Part shown: piece by piece, positions 15,503 to 24,157 of the stretch
How the letters are laid out: every line of letters begins with the position of its first letter
Position numbering within the stretch: position 1 is the stretch's first letter
NCBI GenBank assembly: GCA_018649725.1
Contig: JABIHH010000051.1
Location: 1 to 34,326 of the forward strand
From: Rhodospirillaceae bacterium
GTDB lineage: Bacteria > Pseudomonadota > Alphaproteobacteria > Rhodospirillales > UBA2165
Length of the DNA stretch: 34,326 nucleotides
Reading direction: 5' to 3'
The notes under the pieces: generated by a model
Databases searched by the model: none
Told to the model about the DNA's origin: nothing
The model's input: only the letters and a program-made list of their open reading frames with translations
Translations under genes and position numbers: made by a program

Positions 15503-15841
15503 GCCTCGGCGGCGCGGGTTGGCGCCGAATTTGCCGTAAATAACAGCGCCGATACCGATGGCATCAGGCAGGCGGTGATCAATGCAAATGAGAATGCCGC
15601 TGAGGCATCCGTGACCACAGTTGTCTTTTGCGAATGCAGTTTCCAATCGGCCATCACCTGCGGCGATACCTGCCCGGTTGATGAATCCACAACCGATTCG
15701 ACGCCCCGGCAATTTGTCACCGTAACAGTGACAGATTCATACAGCTCGTTCTTTCTTCCCGACGAAGATGAGGAAACAACTTACACGGTTTTCGAGGGTG
15801 TCACGGATCTAGAAGCCTCCGTAACGATGCGTATCGAGTGA
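15503..15841 (+). pseudogene. TadE-like gene lacking its 5' end
   Basis: The frame from 15503 (after a TAG at 15500-15502) aligns along its length to the C-terminal part of the TadE-like protein at 10708: AARVGAE(F/Y), then T(D/A)GI and the shared cysteine pattern VFCEC ... CG(D/Q)TCP, then FVTVxxTDxY and the final strand. The prepilin-like membrane helix that should precede AARVGAE is missing, so it cannot be a working pseudopilin as it stands. A GTG at 15575 could give 88 residues, but no ribosome site is evident. It is followed four bases later by an intact TadE-like gene, so an ancestral tadE pair is likely. Confidence 0.72.
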
Positions 15842-15845
15842 AATT

Positions 15846-16265
15846 ATGAAAACGAATAAAGGTCATAAACGATTAAGCTGGCGTCAGTTTCTTACCTGCT
15901 GCCTAGGTGTGACGGCCGTAGAATTTGCCTTGGTTGCCCCCGCCTTTTTTGGTCTCATTTACGGCACTATCGAAACCGGACGATTTTTCTACGTAAAATC
16001 AGCCTTGCAAAATGCCGTCGACCAAAGCGGACGCTTTGTTACGCTGAACACCACTGCCGATGACACAACGATTACCGATTATGTAAAAACGCGTTTGTTA
16101 ACCGACCTCGCCAATTCGACGACCTTCACCATTTCCTCAGATACAGTTGGCACAACCGATTTCAAGACAGTTAGCGCGGCTTATGAATTTGATATTTTAT
16201 TGTCGCTGATTTCCGTCGATACGGTTGCCATCAACGTCCAGGCCCGCGTGCCAATCTCCGATTGA
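15846..16265 (+). CDS. TadE-like pilus assembly protein, second locus
   Basis: 139 residues. A basic N-terminus (MKTNKGHKRLSWRQF) precedes GVTAVEFALVAPAFFGLIYG, the TadE membrane helix with the conserved Glu, then ETGRFFYVKSALQNAVDQSG and a periplasmic beta-rich tail. No cysteine cluster, unlike the copy at 10708. The start follows GAGTGA and is four bases after the truncated tadE. Its stop is directly against the convergent gene at 16267. The promoter that serves it is unclear because the region upstream is scarred; it may be weakly expressed or silent. Confidence 0.75.
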   Translation: MKTNKGHKRLSWRQFLTCCLGVTAVEFALVAPAFFGLIYGTIETGRFFYVKSALQNAVDQSGRFVTLNTTADDTTITDYVKTRLLTDLANSTTFTISSDTVGTTDFKTVSAAYEFDILLSLISVDTVAINVQARVPISD

Positions 16266-16266
16266 G

Positions 16267-17115
16267 CTAATGCAGCGATGACAGGCCGGATTTAATGGCG
16301 AGTTCGCTGATCGCTTCCATCGAGAAACGGCGCAATTTCAAATCCTTTAAAAGATCAATTTCGATGACAGCTTCGGGATCGAGCTGTCGGTCCATCATAG
16401 AGCCAACAAATTCGACTAAATCCCGTGTTTGGCCCGGATAGGACAACACATTGCTCAGCAATTCGCGGCGAATGAGTGCCGGAAAGGCGATAATCTCGAT
16501 GCCCAAAAGCTTTTTGACCGTGGCCGGGATCTGCAGGCTTCTAAACAAACTATCGAGACAAAAACTATAGATGCCGAAGTCCAATTTACCGGCAACGTCT
16601 TGCGTAAATTCCTTAAATTCCTCGATAAATGGCTTCGCCGTAATTTTTTGATCCATGAGTTGTTTGACCAAGCCGAGAAATAACCGATAGCGCTCTCGGG
16701 CCGGGCTGATTTTGCCCCCAAGTTGCGCCTCAATTTCCCTGATCTCGGATTCCCTGAAACGCGATTCGATCAGTGATTTGGCGCTATAGCGCACATCTTC
16801 GGAAAGCGTTTGCTGCTCAATCAGATGGAATAAACGTTCATACTTATCGCGCTCTTGGCCTTTGAGATGAGAGATATTACCGCTAAGTGGCATGAGGGCG
16901 GCTTCAGCGACCAGATTATCTTTCGAATAAATCGCCGCCACTGCGGCAGCTTCATGGATGACCGAGCGATCCTGAAAGTCATCTGAAATGAAAAACCGCG
17001 TGCGGGAGGCAACTGTCAGATAACGCCCTAACCGAGCACAGGCCAGAAAGTGATCCGCGAGATCATAACGTGGTTCTGGCGAAGAATTATTCTGATCTGA
17101 TTGCAAAATACTCAT
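16267..17115 (-). CDS. Uncharacterised soluble helical protein
   Basis: 282 residues, no signal peptide and no membrane segment. Composition is rich in Leu, Glu, Arg, Ile and Lys, and it appears almost entirely helical. Segments such as ERYRLFLGLVKQLMDQKI and ALIRRELLSNVLSYPG suggest helical repeats. One internal cysteine-containing stretch is DFGIYSFCLDSLFRS. It is next to and convergent with the second tadE gene and divergent from hemN. I do not recognise the family and give no function. Confidence 0.65.
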   Translation of the reverse strand: MSILQSDQNNSSPEPRYDLADHFLACARLGRYLTVASRTRFFISDDFQDRSVIHEAAAVAAIYSKDNLVAEAALMPLSGNISHLKGQERDKYERLFHLIEQQTLSEDVRYSAKSLIESRFRESEIREIEAQLGGKISPARERYRLFLGLVKQLMDQKITAKPFIEEFKEFTQDVAGKLDFGIYSFCLDSLFRSLQIPATVKKLLGIEIIAFPALIRRELLSNVLSYPGQTRDLVEFVGSMMDRQLDPEAVIEIDLLKDLKLRRFSMEAISELAIKSGLSSLH

Positions 17116-17201
17116 AAAGCTCTTTCTAAAATACGGTTGGGCAAAAATTATACGCTGATCTTATGAAGATATCTACAAATCTGAGTAAAAAAATCTGTTT
17201 A

Positions 17202-17215
17202 TTGACGGGTATCAA
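17202..17215 (+). promoter_or_regulatory. FNR/FixK-type box in the hemN promoter
   Basis: TTGACGGGTATCAA matches the FNR/FixK consensus TTGAT-N4-ATCAA except for one base. A -10-like TATAAA is at 17238-17243. The box centre (17208.5) is about 41.5 bases before 17250, the standard activating position if transcription starts there, that is at the hemN ATG. This supports low-oxygen activation of the oxygen-independent heme enzyme. Confidence 0.75.
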
Positions 17216-17250
17216 TAGCCTTTTTGTTTCGAACTGCTATAAACTGTGCC

Positions 17251-18615
17251 ATGAACCAATTGGCAAATAAGTATGATTTTCGAGTACCGCGGTATACGAG
17301 CTATCCGACAGCCCCCCATTTCCACGATGGCATCACTGGCGACGTGGCCTCAGATTGGCTGGGTGCGCTCGATCCCGCTGAGCCTTTGTCGCTTTATTTC
17401 CATATTCCATTTTGCGATTCGATGTGCTGGTTTTGTGGTTGCTATACCAAGATCGTCAATCGCTACGACCCCATCGCGGCTTATTTGGAGACTTTATTAA
17501 AAGAAGTCGACCTCATCGCCGATAAACTACCGACCCGTTTCAAAGCCGAGCATCTCCATTGGGGCGGCGGTAGTCCAACCATGCTAACGCCCAAAGATTG
17601 GCAACGTCTCATAGATCGTTTGCGCGAGCGCTTTGATATTTCTGAAACCGCAGAAATCGCTGTCGAGCTTGATCCCCGCGACGCTACCGAAGACTACATC
17701 AAGGGCATTGCCAAAGCTGGCGTAAACCGGGCCAGCATCGGCGTGCAGGATTTTCATGCTGAGGTCCAAGAGGCGATCAATCGAATTCAACCTTTTGAAG
17801 TGACCAAGCAAGTCATCGACTGGCTTCGCCAATACGGCATCACATCGATCAATATGGATCTCATGTATGGCCTGCCGCATCAAACGACCGAGCGGGTCAT
17901 TGATCAGGTCGACAGAGCCGTCTCGCTCGCCCCGGAACGCATCGCGTTGTTTGGCTATGCCCATGTGCCCTGGATGAAAGAGCATCAAAAGATGATCTCC
18001 GAGGCCGATTTGCCGGGCGCAGATGCAAGATGGGAGCAGTCTGAAACGGCATCGGATCGCTTGGTGGAACTCGGTTATGTCAGGATTGGCTTTGATCACT
18101 TCGCGCACCCCGATGACAGTCTCGCCATCGCTTTAAACAACGGCACCTTGCACCGAAACTTTCAGGGCTACACAGCAGACAAAGCCTCAACTCTCATTGG
18201 CTTTGGTGCCTCTGCGATCAGCTCATTGCCACAAGGTTATCTACAAAATCACCTGCCGATGAAGTCCTACACCTCAGCGATTGAAAAAGCTGAGCTTCCC
18301 GTCGCACGCGGCATTGCGGTCGAGCAGGATGATCTCCTCCGCCGCAAAATTATTGAGCATCTGATGTGTGATATGGCCGTCGATTTAAAAGCGGTCGCTC
18401 AGGAATTTGATACGGCCCCGGAAAACTTCCAAGCTGAGCTGGATCGCCTTCAACCTTATGTCGAAGATGGCATTTGTACGCTGGAGGAATTTAAAATCAC
18501 GGTCAATGAAGACGCCCGACCTTTCGTGCGCCTCATCGCAGCTGCTTTCGACAGTTATCTGAATAAAGCCGCCGAGCCCGGCCAGGAAGTCAAACGCCAT
18601 TCACGCGCCGTCTAG
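17251..18615 (+). CDS. hemN: Oxygen-independent coproporphyrinogen III oxidase
   Basis: Radical SAM enzyme that oxidatively decarboxylates coproporphyrinogen III to protoporphyrinogen IX without oxygen. 454 residues, close to E. coli HemN. The cluster motif HIPFCDSMCWFCGC holds C55, C59, C62 and C64, as in true HemN rather than the HemW/HutW relatives. YTSYPTAPHF at the N-terminus, GGGSPTML, and MDLMYGLPHQT also fit HemN. The frame opens at TTG 17224, but ATG 17251 gives the normal N-terminus. No ribosome site precedes the ATG, consistent with a leaderless message. The last 15 bases overlap the convergent gene at 18601. Confidence 0.93.
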   Translation: MNQLANKYDFRVPRYTSYPTAPHFHDGITGDVASDWLGALDPAEPLSLYFHIPFCDSMCWFCGCYTKIVNRYDPIAAYLETLLKEVDLIADKLPTRFKAEHLHWGGGSPTMLTPKDWQRLIDRLRERFDISETAEIAVELDPRDATEDYIKGIAKAGVNRASIGVQDFHAEVQEAINRIQPFEVTKQVIDWLRQYGITSINMDLMYGLPHQTTERVIDQVDRAVSLAPERIALFGYAHVPWMKEHQKMISEADLPGADARWEQSETASDRLVELGYVRIGFDHFAHPDDSLAIALNNGTLHRNFQGYTADKASTLIGFGASAISSLPQGYLQNHLPMKSYTSAIEKAELPVARGIAVEQDDLLRRKIIEHLMCDMAVDLKAVAQEFDTAPENFQAELDRLQPYVEDGICTLEEFKITVNEDARPFVRLIAAAFDSYLNKAAEPGQEVKRHSRAV

Positions 18616-19635
18616 TTCCAACTCAGGTAAAATCCGCTTTTGAATTTCCGCTGCGATTTGAGCGGCAACATCAAGTTTTTTTGCTGCCGGTGAAGGTGTA
18701 GCCTCCGGCTCCATTCCCAAAACCTGAGCATAGCCTTCAGCGACGAGCTCATCTACCAGACGGCGATGTTTGTCGCCGAGGAAACCGTCCGGGGCAAATA
18801 TATGAACCGGCTTACCGCTGGCGCAAACTTCCGAACACATCGATGAAGATTCGCCTGTGACAATCAACTGATCGGCATGGGCTAGAAAGCCGAGATAAGG
18901 ATTGTCATCCACCGAGCCTCCCGCCGCCCAGCGATAGACATAATCCGGCTTAACATTCTTCTCCGACAAACCAGAAAGCACGCCCGCCAAGGCGTCACCC
19001 GTTCGAGGACTGGTGGTGATCAGGAGGGAGCCGCCCGACCCGGCAACGAGATCACCAGTTTGGCGGCCAAGTTCCTCCGCCATGGCTGAGGTAAACGGTC
19101 GGCGCTTTGTCGCACCGCCAACAATCAAGCCAAAAAGTGGTTGTTTTAAGCCCGTAAACTTAGCCTGCCAGCGCATACGCGCTCTGGAAAGCTGGATATC
19201 ATCAATGCCGTGCGGCGCACCCGTTATGCGTATGATGTTCCCATTATTTTTGACCGCCCCATCATGATTGGGGACCGCGACAAGATCGAACTCGCTGATC
19301 GCAGTGTCTCCGGGATACATGATATGAACCAAGCAGCAATCATCCAGGCTTTGCTTTTTTATATAGCGGGCCACGGCAGCACCACGTCTGCCAGATGCAA
19401 TCACAACATCCGGCCAGGGCGACTCCAATTCTGATTTTGACGCCGCCGTAAGGCCGCGCAAAGATGGACCCATCAAGAAATTGGGTAAATTTGCGAGACT
19501 GGACCAGATCAGCTGTTTTTCCTCAAAGGGCAGTTCGAGCGCCTTGGCGACCGCGCTACATTGATTGCCGGTTCCAGGCCGCTCATCAATTAGCGCCCAA
19601 ATAACAGGAGTCTCATTCATTTCGTCTACATTCAT
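18601..19635 (-). CDS. ELM1/GtrOC1-type family protein
   Basis: 344 residues of the mitochondrial-fission-ELM1 family (PF06258), common in alphaproteobacteria and shaped like a GT-B glycosyltransferase. Recognised by IWALIDERPGTGNQCSAVA at the start, PDVVIASGRRGAAVARYI, LVHIMYPG, and the C-terminal TGESSSMCSEVCASGKPV, a nucleotide-sugar-site-like loop. The bacterial function is not settled; sugar transfer to an envelope component is a reasonable guess. ATG 19635 and ATG 19620 are both possible starts and neither has a clear ribosome site. Its 3' end overlaps hemN by 15 bases, tail to tail. Confidence 0.82.
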   Translation of the reverse strand: MNVDEMNETPVIWALIDERPGTGNQCSAVAKALELPFEEKQLIWSSLANLPNFLMGPSLRGLTAASKSELESPWPDVVIASGRRGAAVARYIKKQSLDDCCLVHIMYPGDTAISEFDLVAVPNHDGAVKNNGNIIRITGAPHGIDDIQLSRARMRWQAKFTGLKQPLFGLIVGGATKRRPFTSAMAEELGRQTGDLVAGSGGSLLITTSPRTGDALAGVLSGLSEKNVKPDYVYRWAAGGSVDDNPYLGFLAHADQLIVTGESSSMCSEVCASGKPVHIFAPDGFLGDKHRRLVDELVAEGYAQVLGMEPEATPSPAAKKLDVAAQIAAEIQKRILPELELDGA

Positions 19636-19735
19636 TCAATTATTGGTGTATTGACGTTTTTTGCTGGAATTAAGCTTTTCCAGTCCTTAACTATATACAG
19701 CAGGTTTTATAAACGACAGAAGGGTTTTTGACTAT

Positions 19736-20053
19736 ATGTCGACAACCAAAGCATTATTCGCCGTTGGCCAATTGGTCCATCATAAAATGTTCGACTACCG
19801 TGGTGTCGTAATTGATGTCGATTCCGAGTTCCACGGGACCGAAGACTGGTATTCCAACATGGCGTCATCAAAACCACCAAAAGATAATCCGTGGTATCAT
19901 GTCTTAGTTGATGACAGCGAGCTTAGAACCTATGTCGCCCAGCGAAATCTAGAACCTGATGACAGCGGTGAGCCGATCCGCCACCCCGATGTGCGGATGC
20001 ATTTCAGCGGCCAAACCGATGACGGCTACACCATCCGCCGCAAAGACAATTAG
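19736..20053 (+). CDS. hspQ: Heat shock protein HspQ (hemimethylated-DNA-binding family)
   Basis: 105 residues, typical length. FAVGQLVHHKMFDYRGVVID, followed by the NPWYHVLVDDSELRTYVAQR segment, is the YccV/HspQ signature. In E. coli HspQ is a specificity-enhancing factor for Lon and also inhibits DnaA-related functions. ATG 19736 has AGAAGGG about a dozen bases upstream. Its stop overlaps, by four bases, the stop of the convergent TPR-sulfotransferase. Confidence 0.9.
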   Translation: MSTTKALFAVGQLVHHKMFDYRGVVIDVDSEFHGTEDWYSNMASSKPPKDNPWYHVLVDDSELRTYVAQRNLEPDDSGEPIRHPDVRMHFSGQTDDGYTIRRKDN

Positions 20054-22011
20054 TCTAAAATTTCTATGAGCGGATTGAGCTGCGCCTCATAGTTTCTCCA
20101 ACGCCCCACCGAGCGTTGATATATGGGTTCCCTCACCTGCACGGTTGAGGCTGTTTGCACCCCTCCATCGGCCTCATGGAAAGCGAGACATTTTTCATCC
20201 CAAGCCAAACCGATATGAGAAATGATAGAGCGCGCATGGCTTTCAAAATCAACAACGACTTTCTCATAATCTAACGTCAGAATTTCTTCTCCCAAGACCT
20301 GTTGCCAATGATCCATCAGTTTTCCGAACTGATTAAAATACTGCCCCATCAATTCGAGATCGTTTGACCACGGCAGAGGATCTACAAAATTCTGCATGAA
20401 GCAGGACAACCCAACATCACGTAGATCGCGGCGGCAATAAATAATCGCGGCCTTGGGAAAAAGCGATTTGATCAGTCCCAAATGAATAAAGTTGAACGGA
20501 TTTTTATCGACGATGCGACGAGCGCCCGGTGCTTTATCTTGTAAAAACGAAAGATAGCCTCCACCCAATTGGCGCAACTCATCAGTTTTGATATCAGATA
20601 GACATTCCGGGTAAGCTGGATTTTGGGATTTAAGGGTCGAGACAATTTTCTCAATTTCTGTGAGTTCACCCAAGCCGGCAGCCTCTGTATGACTGGATAT
20701 AATCCGCTCGATCAGCGTCGTCCCGGAGCGTGGCAGGCCAATGATAAACACCGGCGCTGCAGAACTCTCGTCACGTGTTTGGGCCGCCAGAAATTCCGCC
20801 GTGAAAAAATCTATCGTTTTTTGAATCTCAATGGCTTGAGCTGATGCATCAAAAGTGTAGCCAAAATTCTCCAACAATGACAAACGCAGCTTATTGGCCG
20901 TCGCTAAATTAGCAAACGCCCCTGCATAGTCTTTTATTTTTTCAGCGCATCGCGCCAGCGTGTAGGCAGCCTCTGACTTTGACGCTTCGGATAAATCTTC
21001 ACGTGAGACCATCTCCCGTAAATGCTCGAGCTGCTGCGAGGTTAAATCAACGCCCGGCAGTTGAGACATCTCGTAAAAGGCTTTGCTGTTATCCGGATTG
21101 AGGCGAACCGTCTCGGTCAAATTCTCCCGGGCTTTATCAGCATCGCCCAATTGCAAATGCAGGCTCCCCAGCATCTGCCTCACATCGCCGGAAGCGGGAT
21201 TTATGGCGGCAGCCTTTTCAAGCGTCGCCAAGGCCCCGGTAAAGTCGCCTAAAATATTCTGCACGCCCGCCAATGCCGTATAGCCGTTAATACCTTCCGG
21301 TCTTAATTCTAAATAGCGCTCAAAATTAGCAATCGCTTGCGAATGCTCCGAGCGGTTCAGCAATACCCGGCCAAGCGTCAGATAACTCGTGGCATGATCT
21401 GGAAACTGCTGAATAACATCCTGGCAAACCGCTGCGGCCTCGGCCATATCTCCGATACTAAGCAAAGCTTCCGCCAAATTCGACCGTGCGTTCGGATAGC
21501 TTGTATCCAGGCTGGCGGCCTTTCTAAAATGTTCGACCGCCTGATCGTTGCGGTTCAAATTACGGCAGGCTGTGCCAAGATTGTTGAGATATTCGCTATT
21601 TTCCTGATCAATTGCCACCGCCTGCGTCAACGCCTTTTGGGCAGCGGCAAATTTCCTCAAGCCGAGTTGAGCAATCCCAAGACAGTGCCAAGCCATCCCG
21701 TTACCGGCATCGATCGCGCTGGCTTTTTCGGACGCCGTCTCAGCGGCAACATAATTGGCAAGCATGTTCAAGACGACCGCGTAATTCGTGAGATAGAGCG
21801 CGCTGTCACTTCTGAGCGCGACGGCTTTTCCGATCAAATCCACCGCTTGGTCATTGTCGCCAAGCTGATGGTGGACAAGGCCCGCCAAGTGAAGCGCATC
21901 AGTATTTTCCGGCAGGACAGCCAAGACTTTATTGTAGAGCCCCAGAGCATCTTGAAGCTGACTGGATTGGTGACACGCGACGGCTTTTTGCAGGTCTTCC
22001 TGAACCGTCAT
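20050..22011 (-). CDS. TPR repeats fused to sulfotransferase domain (copy 2)
   Basis: 653 residues. About 320 residues of tetratricopeptide repeats (for example NTDALHLAGLVHHQLGDNDQ, and the GYTALAGVQNILGDFTGALA unit) come first. A sulfotransferase domain follows, with the PAPS 5'-phosphosulfate loop IGLPRSGTTLIERI (424-437) and the 3'-phosphate site IIYCRRDLRDVGLSCFMQNF. The C-terminus REPIYQRSVGRWRNYEAQLN is shared with copy 1. Such proteins sulfate proteins or cell-surface sugars, perhaps recruited through the TPRs. The start overlaps the stop of copy 1 (ATGA), so the two are translationally coupled. Acceptor unknown. No signal peptide. Confidence 0.9.
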   Translation of the reverse strand: MTVQEDLQKAVACHQSSQLQDALGLYNKVLAVLPENTDALHLAGLVHHQLGDNDQAVDLIGKAVALRSDSALYLTNYAVVLNMLANYVAAETASEKASAIDAGNGMAWHCLGIAQLGLRKFAAAQKALTQAVAIDQENSEYLNNLGTACRNLNRNDQAVEHFRKAASLDTSYPNARSNLAEALLSIGDMAEAAAVCQDVIQQFPDHATSYLTLGRVLLNRSEHSQAIANFERYLELRPEGINGYTALAGVQNILGDFTGALATLEKAAAINPASGDVRQMLGSLHLQLGDADKARENLTETVRLNPDNSKAFYEMSQLPGVDLTSQQLEHLREMVSREDLSEASKSEAAYTLARCAEKIKDYAGAFANLATANKLRLSLLENFGYTFDASAQAIEIQKTIDFFTAEFLAAQTRDESSAAPVFIIGLPRSGTTLIERIISSHTEAAGLGELTEIEKIVSTLKSQNPAYPECLSDIKTDELRQLGGGYLSFLQDKAPGARRIVDKNPFNFIHLGLIKSLFPKAAIIYCRRDLRDVGLSCFMQNFVDPLPWSNDLELMGQYFNQFGKLMDHWQQVLGEEILTLDYEKVVVDFESHARSIISHIGLAWDEKCLAFHEADGGVQTASTVQVREPIYQRSVGRWRNYEAQLNPLIEILD

Positions 22012-24023
22012 TTCAAATCACCCAACACATCATTGAGCGGTTTAAGTTGCGCCTTATATTTTTCCCAGCGTCCGACCGACCGTTGGTATACGGGTTCCCT
22101 CACCTGCCACTTTGAAGCGGTTTTCACTTTGCTTTCGGCGGCGTGGAAATTCAGCACATCATCTTGCCAATCGAGACCTAAAAACTCGATGATCCGGCGA
22201 CAATCAGTGGCTGGATCAGCGACCAAATCTTCATAGGAAACATCAAGAATATCGAGTGACAACGTTGCCTGCCAATACGCCATAAGATCGACGTAAGCTT
22301 TAATGTAAGAGCCAACATGCTCAAGATTACAGCTCCACGGATGAGGCTGAACAAAATTTTGCTGAAAACAGGACAGCCCGACATCCCGTAAATCCCGCTT
22401 GCAATGGATGATCTTGGCAGCTGGATACATCATCTGGATAAGCCAGAGATTGGCATAATTAAAGGGCGTTTTATCAACCACATAAGCCGCACCATTGCTC
22501 AACTTTTCGAGCTTAGCCGAATAGGTTTCAGACCACGAACTTACCTGATCAAGTGTCAAATGTTTAACACTCGCGGGAAATTCATCATCGCCGCCGGTCG
22601 CCCGCTTAAATCCGTCAATAAAGGTCGGAATATCCGCAAGCTCACCCGCCCCTTCAGCCTTGGGATGGGCCGCTATTATTTGCTCGATTAACGTCGTGCC
22701 TGAGCGCGGCATGCCAATGACAAAAATCGGCGACGAAATCACGTTAGACTTTTTTGCTCCCCACTCTGCACGTTGAGCAAAAAAGTCAGAAGTAAATGTT
22801 GCCTTAAGCTGATCAAATTCTTCCCGATGCAGCACCGGATCAAAAACCTGGCCGTCGGCGGCAAGGAGTTCCGCCCGCTGCTGATTGCCGCTGATATAAT
22901 AATCAAACGAATGACCAAGATCTCCCGACCGCTCATTCTGCATGGCCAGAGTAAAATGCGCCTTGGTTCTTTGATCCGACGTCAAAGCAACTCGATCACT
23001 TTCCAGCAAGGCCGCAATATGCGCCGGTGTTGCCGGCTCCAGCACCTCCTTGCCCGAGGTTGATAGCGCGTAATACGCATCAATATTGTTAGGGTCGCAC
23101 GCAACGGCGGTCTTAAGGCTTTTAAGGGCCTGCTCCATTTGGCCGAGCTCGGCATAACACACGCCCAAATTAATATGCGCATGGGCACTTTTGGGCTCAA
23201 GCTGGATGGCACATTTGAAAAGCTCTTCGGCTTCGTCAAAACGGGATTGAGCTGAATAAAGTGCCGCGAGATTTGATATTGCCTGACTGTGCCCGGGCGC
23301 AATATCCATCACCTGGCGAAAGGCCTGTTCGGCGCCATCGAACTGTTTGTTACGGCTCAACACCACGCCGAGACTATGAATGGCGGGCACGAAATTAGGC
23401 TCGATCCTAAGCGCCGTCCGACATACTTCTTCGGCACGGTCCAACCAATCCATCGCCATATAGGTGGTTGCCAAATTGCTAAAAGCCAGCAGGAAAGTCC
23501 CATCGATCTCAATCGCCCTGAGGAACGCGCCTTCGGCCAGCTCGTAGCGCCCCTGCTGCATATGAAGATGACCGAGATTATTCTCCGCTGCTGCGTTATT
23601 GGGCGCATATTCGATCGCTTTGTCATAAGCCACCTCAGCCTCGACATATTTATTTTGCGCCGCCAAGGCCCGACCGAGATTATTATAGGCTTCGGCATGC
23701 TCAGGCACCGCCTTGATCGCCGCAATCGCAGCGCGCTCTGCTTCTGGCCAACGTTGCAACGTATTTAGGACAATCGCCATATTGGTATTGATGGCAGGTT
23801 CACTGGGCTTGATGGCCAAGGCTTTGCCAATCAATTGGGCCGCATACTCATCCCGCCCTTTTTGATGAGAAATCAAGCCTAAGAGATGCAGCGCATCGGC
23901 GTTATTACTGTCCGCTTTCAAGGCGCGCTTGTAGAACTTCTCCGCTTTGTCGAATTGACCGGCCTGATGAGCCTCGGCCCCTTTGCCGAGTAAATCCTGA
24001 GCTTTTGAATTATCACGCGCCAT
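22008..24023 (-). CDS. TPR repeats fused to sulfotransferase domain (copy 1)
   Basis: 671 residues, same architecture as the gene that follows it. TPR units run from the start (QAGQFDKAEKFYKRALKADS) to about residue 320. The sulfotransferase domain begins at PIFVIGMPRSGTTLIEQII (432-450), with the 3'-phosphate site IIHCKRDLRDVGLSCFQQNF and the C-terminal REPVYQRSVGRWEKYKAQLK. The two proteins are clear paralogs from a tandem duplication, with diverged TPRs and closely similar ends. It is the first gene of the pair and faces pyrE across about 130 bases. Confidence 0.9.
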   Translation of the reverse strand: MARDNSKAQDLLGKGAEAHQAGQFDKAEKFYKRALKADSNNADALHLLGLISHQKGRDEYAAQLIGKALAIKPSEPAINTNMAIVLNTLQRWPEAERAAIAAIKAVPEHAEAYNNLGRALAAQNKYVEAEVAYDKAIEYAPNNAAAENNLGHLHMQQGRYELAEGAFLRAIEIDGTFLLAFSNLATTYMAMDWLDRAEEVCRTALRIEPNFVPAIHSLGVVLSRNKQFDGAEQAFRQVMDIAPGHSQAISNLAALYSAQSRFDEAEELFKCAIQLEPKSAHAHINLGVCYAELGQMEQALKSLKTAVACDPNNIDAYYALSTSGKEVLEPATPAHIAALLESDRVALTSDQRTKAHFTLAMQNERSGDLGHSFDYYISGNQQRAELLAADGQVFDPVLHREEFDQLKATFTSDFFAQRAEWGAKKSNVISSPIFVIGMPRSGTTLIEQIIAAHPKAEGAGELADIPTFIDGFKRATGGDDEFPASVKHLTLDQVSSWSETYSAKLEKLSNGAAYVVDKTPFNYANLWLIQMMYPAAKIIHCKRDLRDVGLSCFQQNFVQPHPWSCNLEHVGSYIKAYVDLMAYWQATLSLDILDVSYEDLVADPATDCRRIIEFLGLDWQDDVLNFHAAESKVKTASKWQVREPVYQRSVGRWEKYKAQLKPLNDVLGDLK

Positions 24024-24157
24024 TAAAATTCCATCTGAGCTTCGTTTGCACTCACTAGCATTTGCAAGCGCCTCGAAACTTCCTTAAACCTATCTAATTA
24101 TATATTCATTTTGTAGAGCTTTTATTGAGAACCAAAATAGAACCGATGGGGTAATAA

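Noticed and set aside
21337..22236. 299-codon plus-strand frame over the TPR-sulfotransferase genes
   Set aside because: Antisense shadow of two clear genes; rich in Arg, Ser and Cys with no domain.
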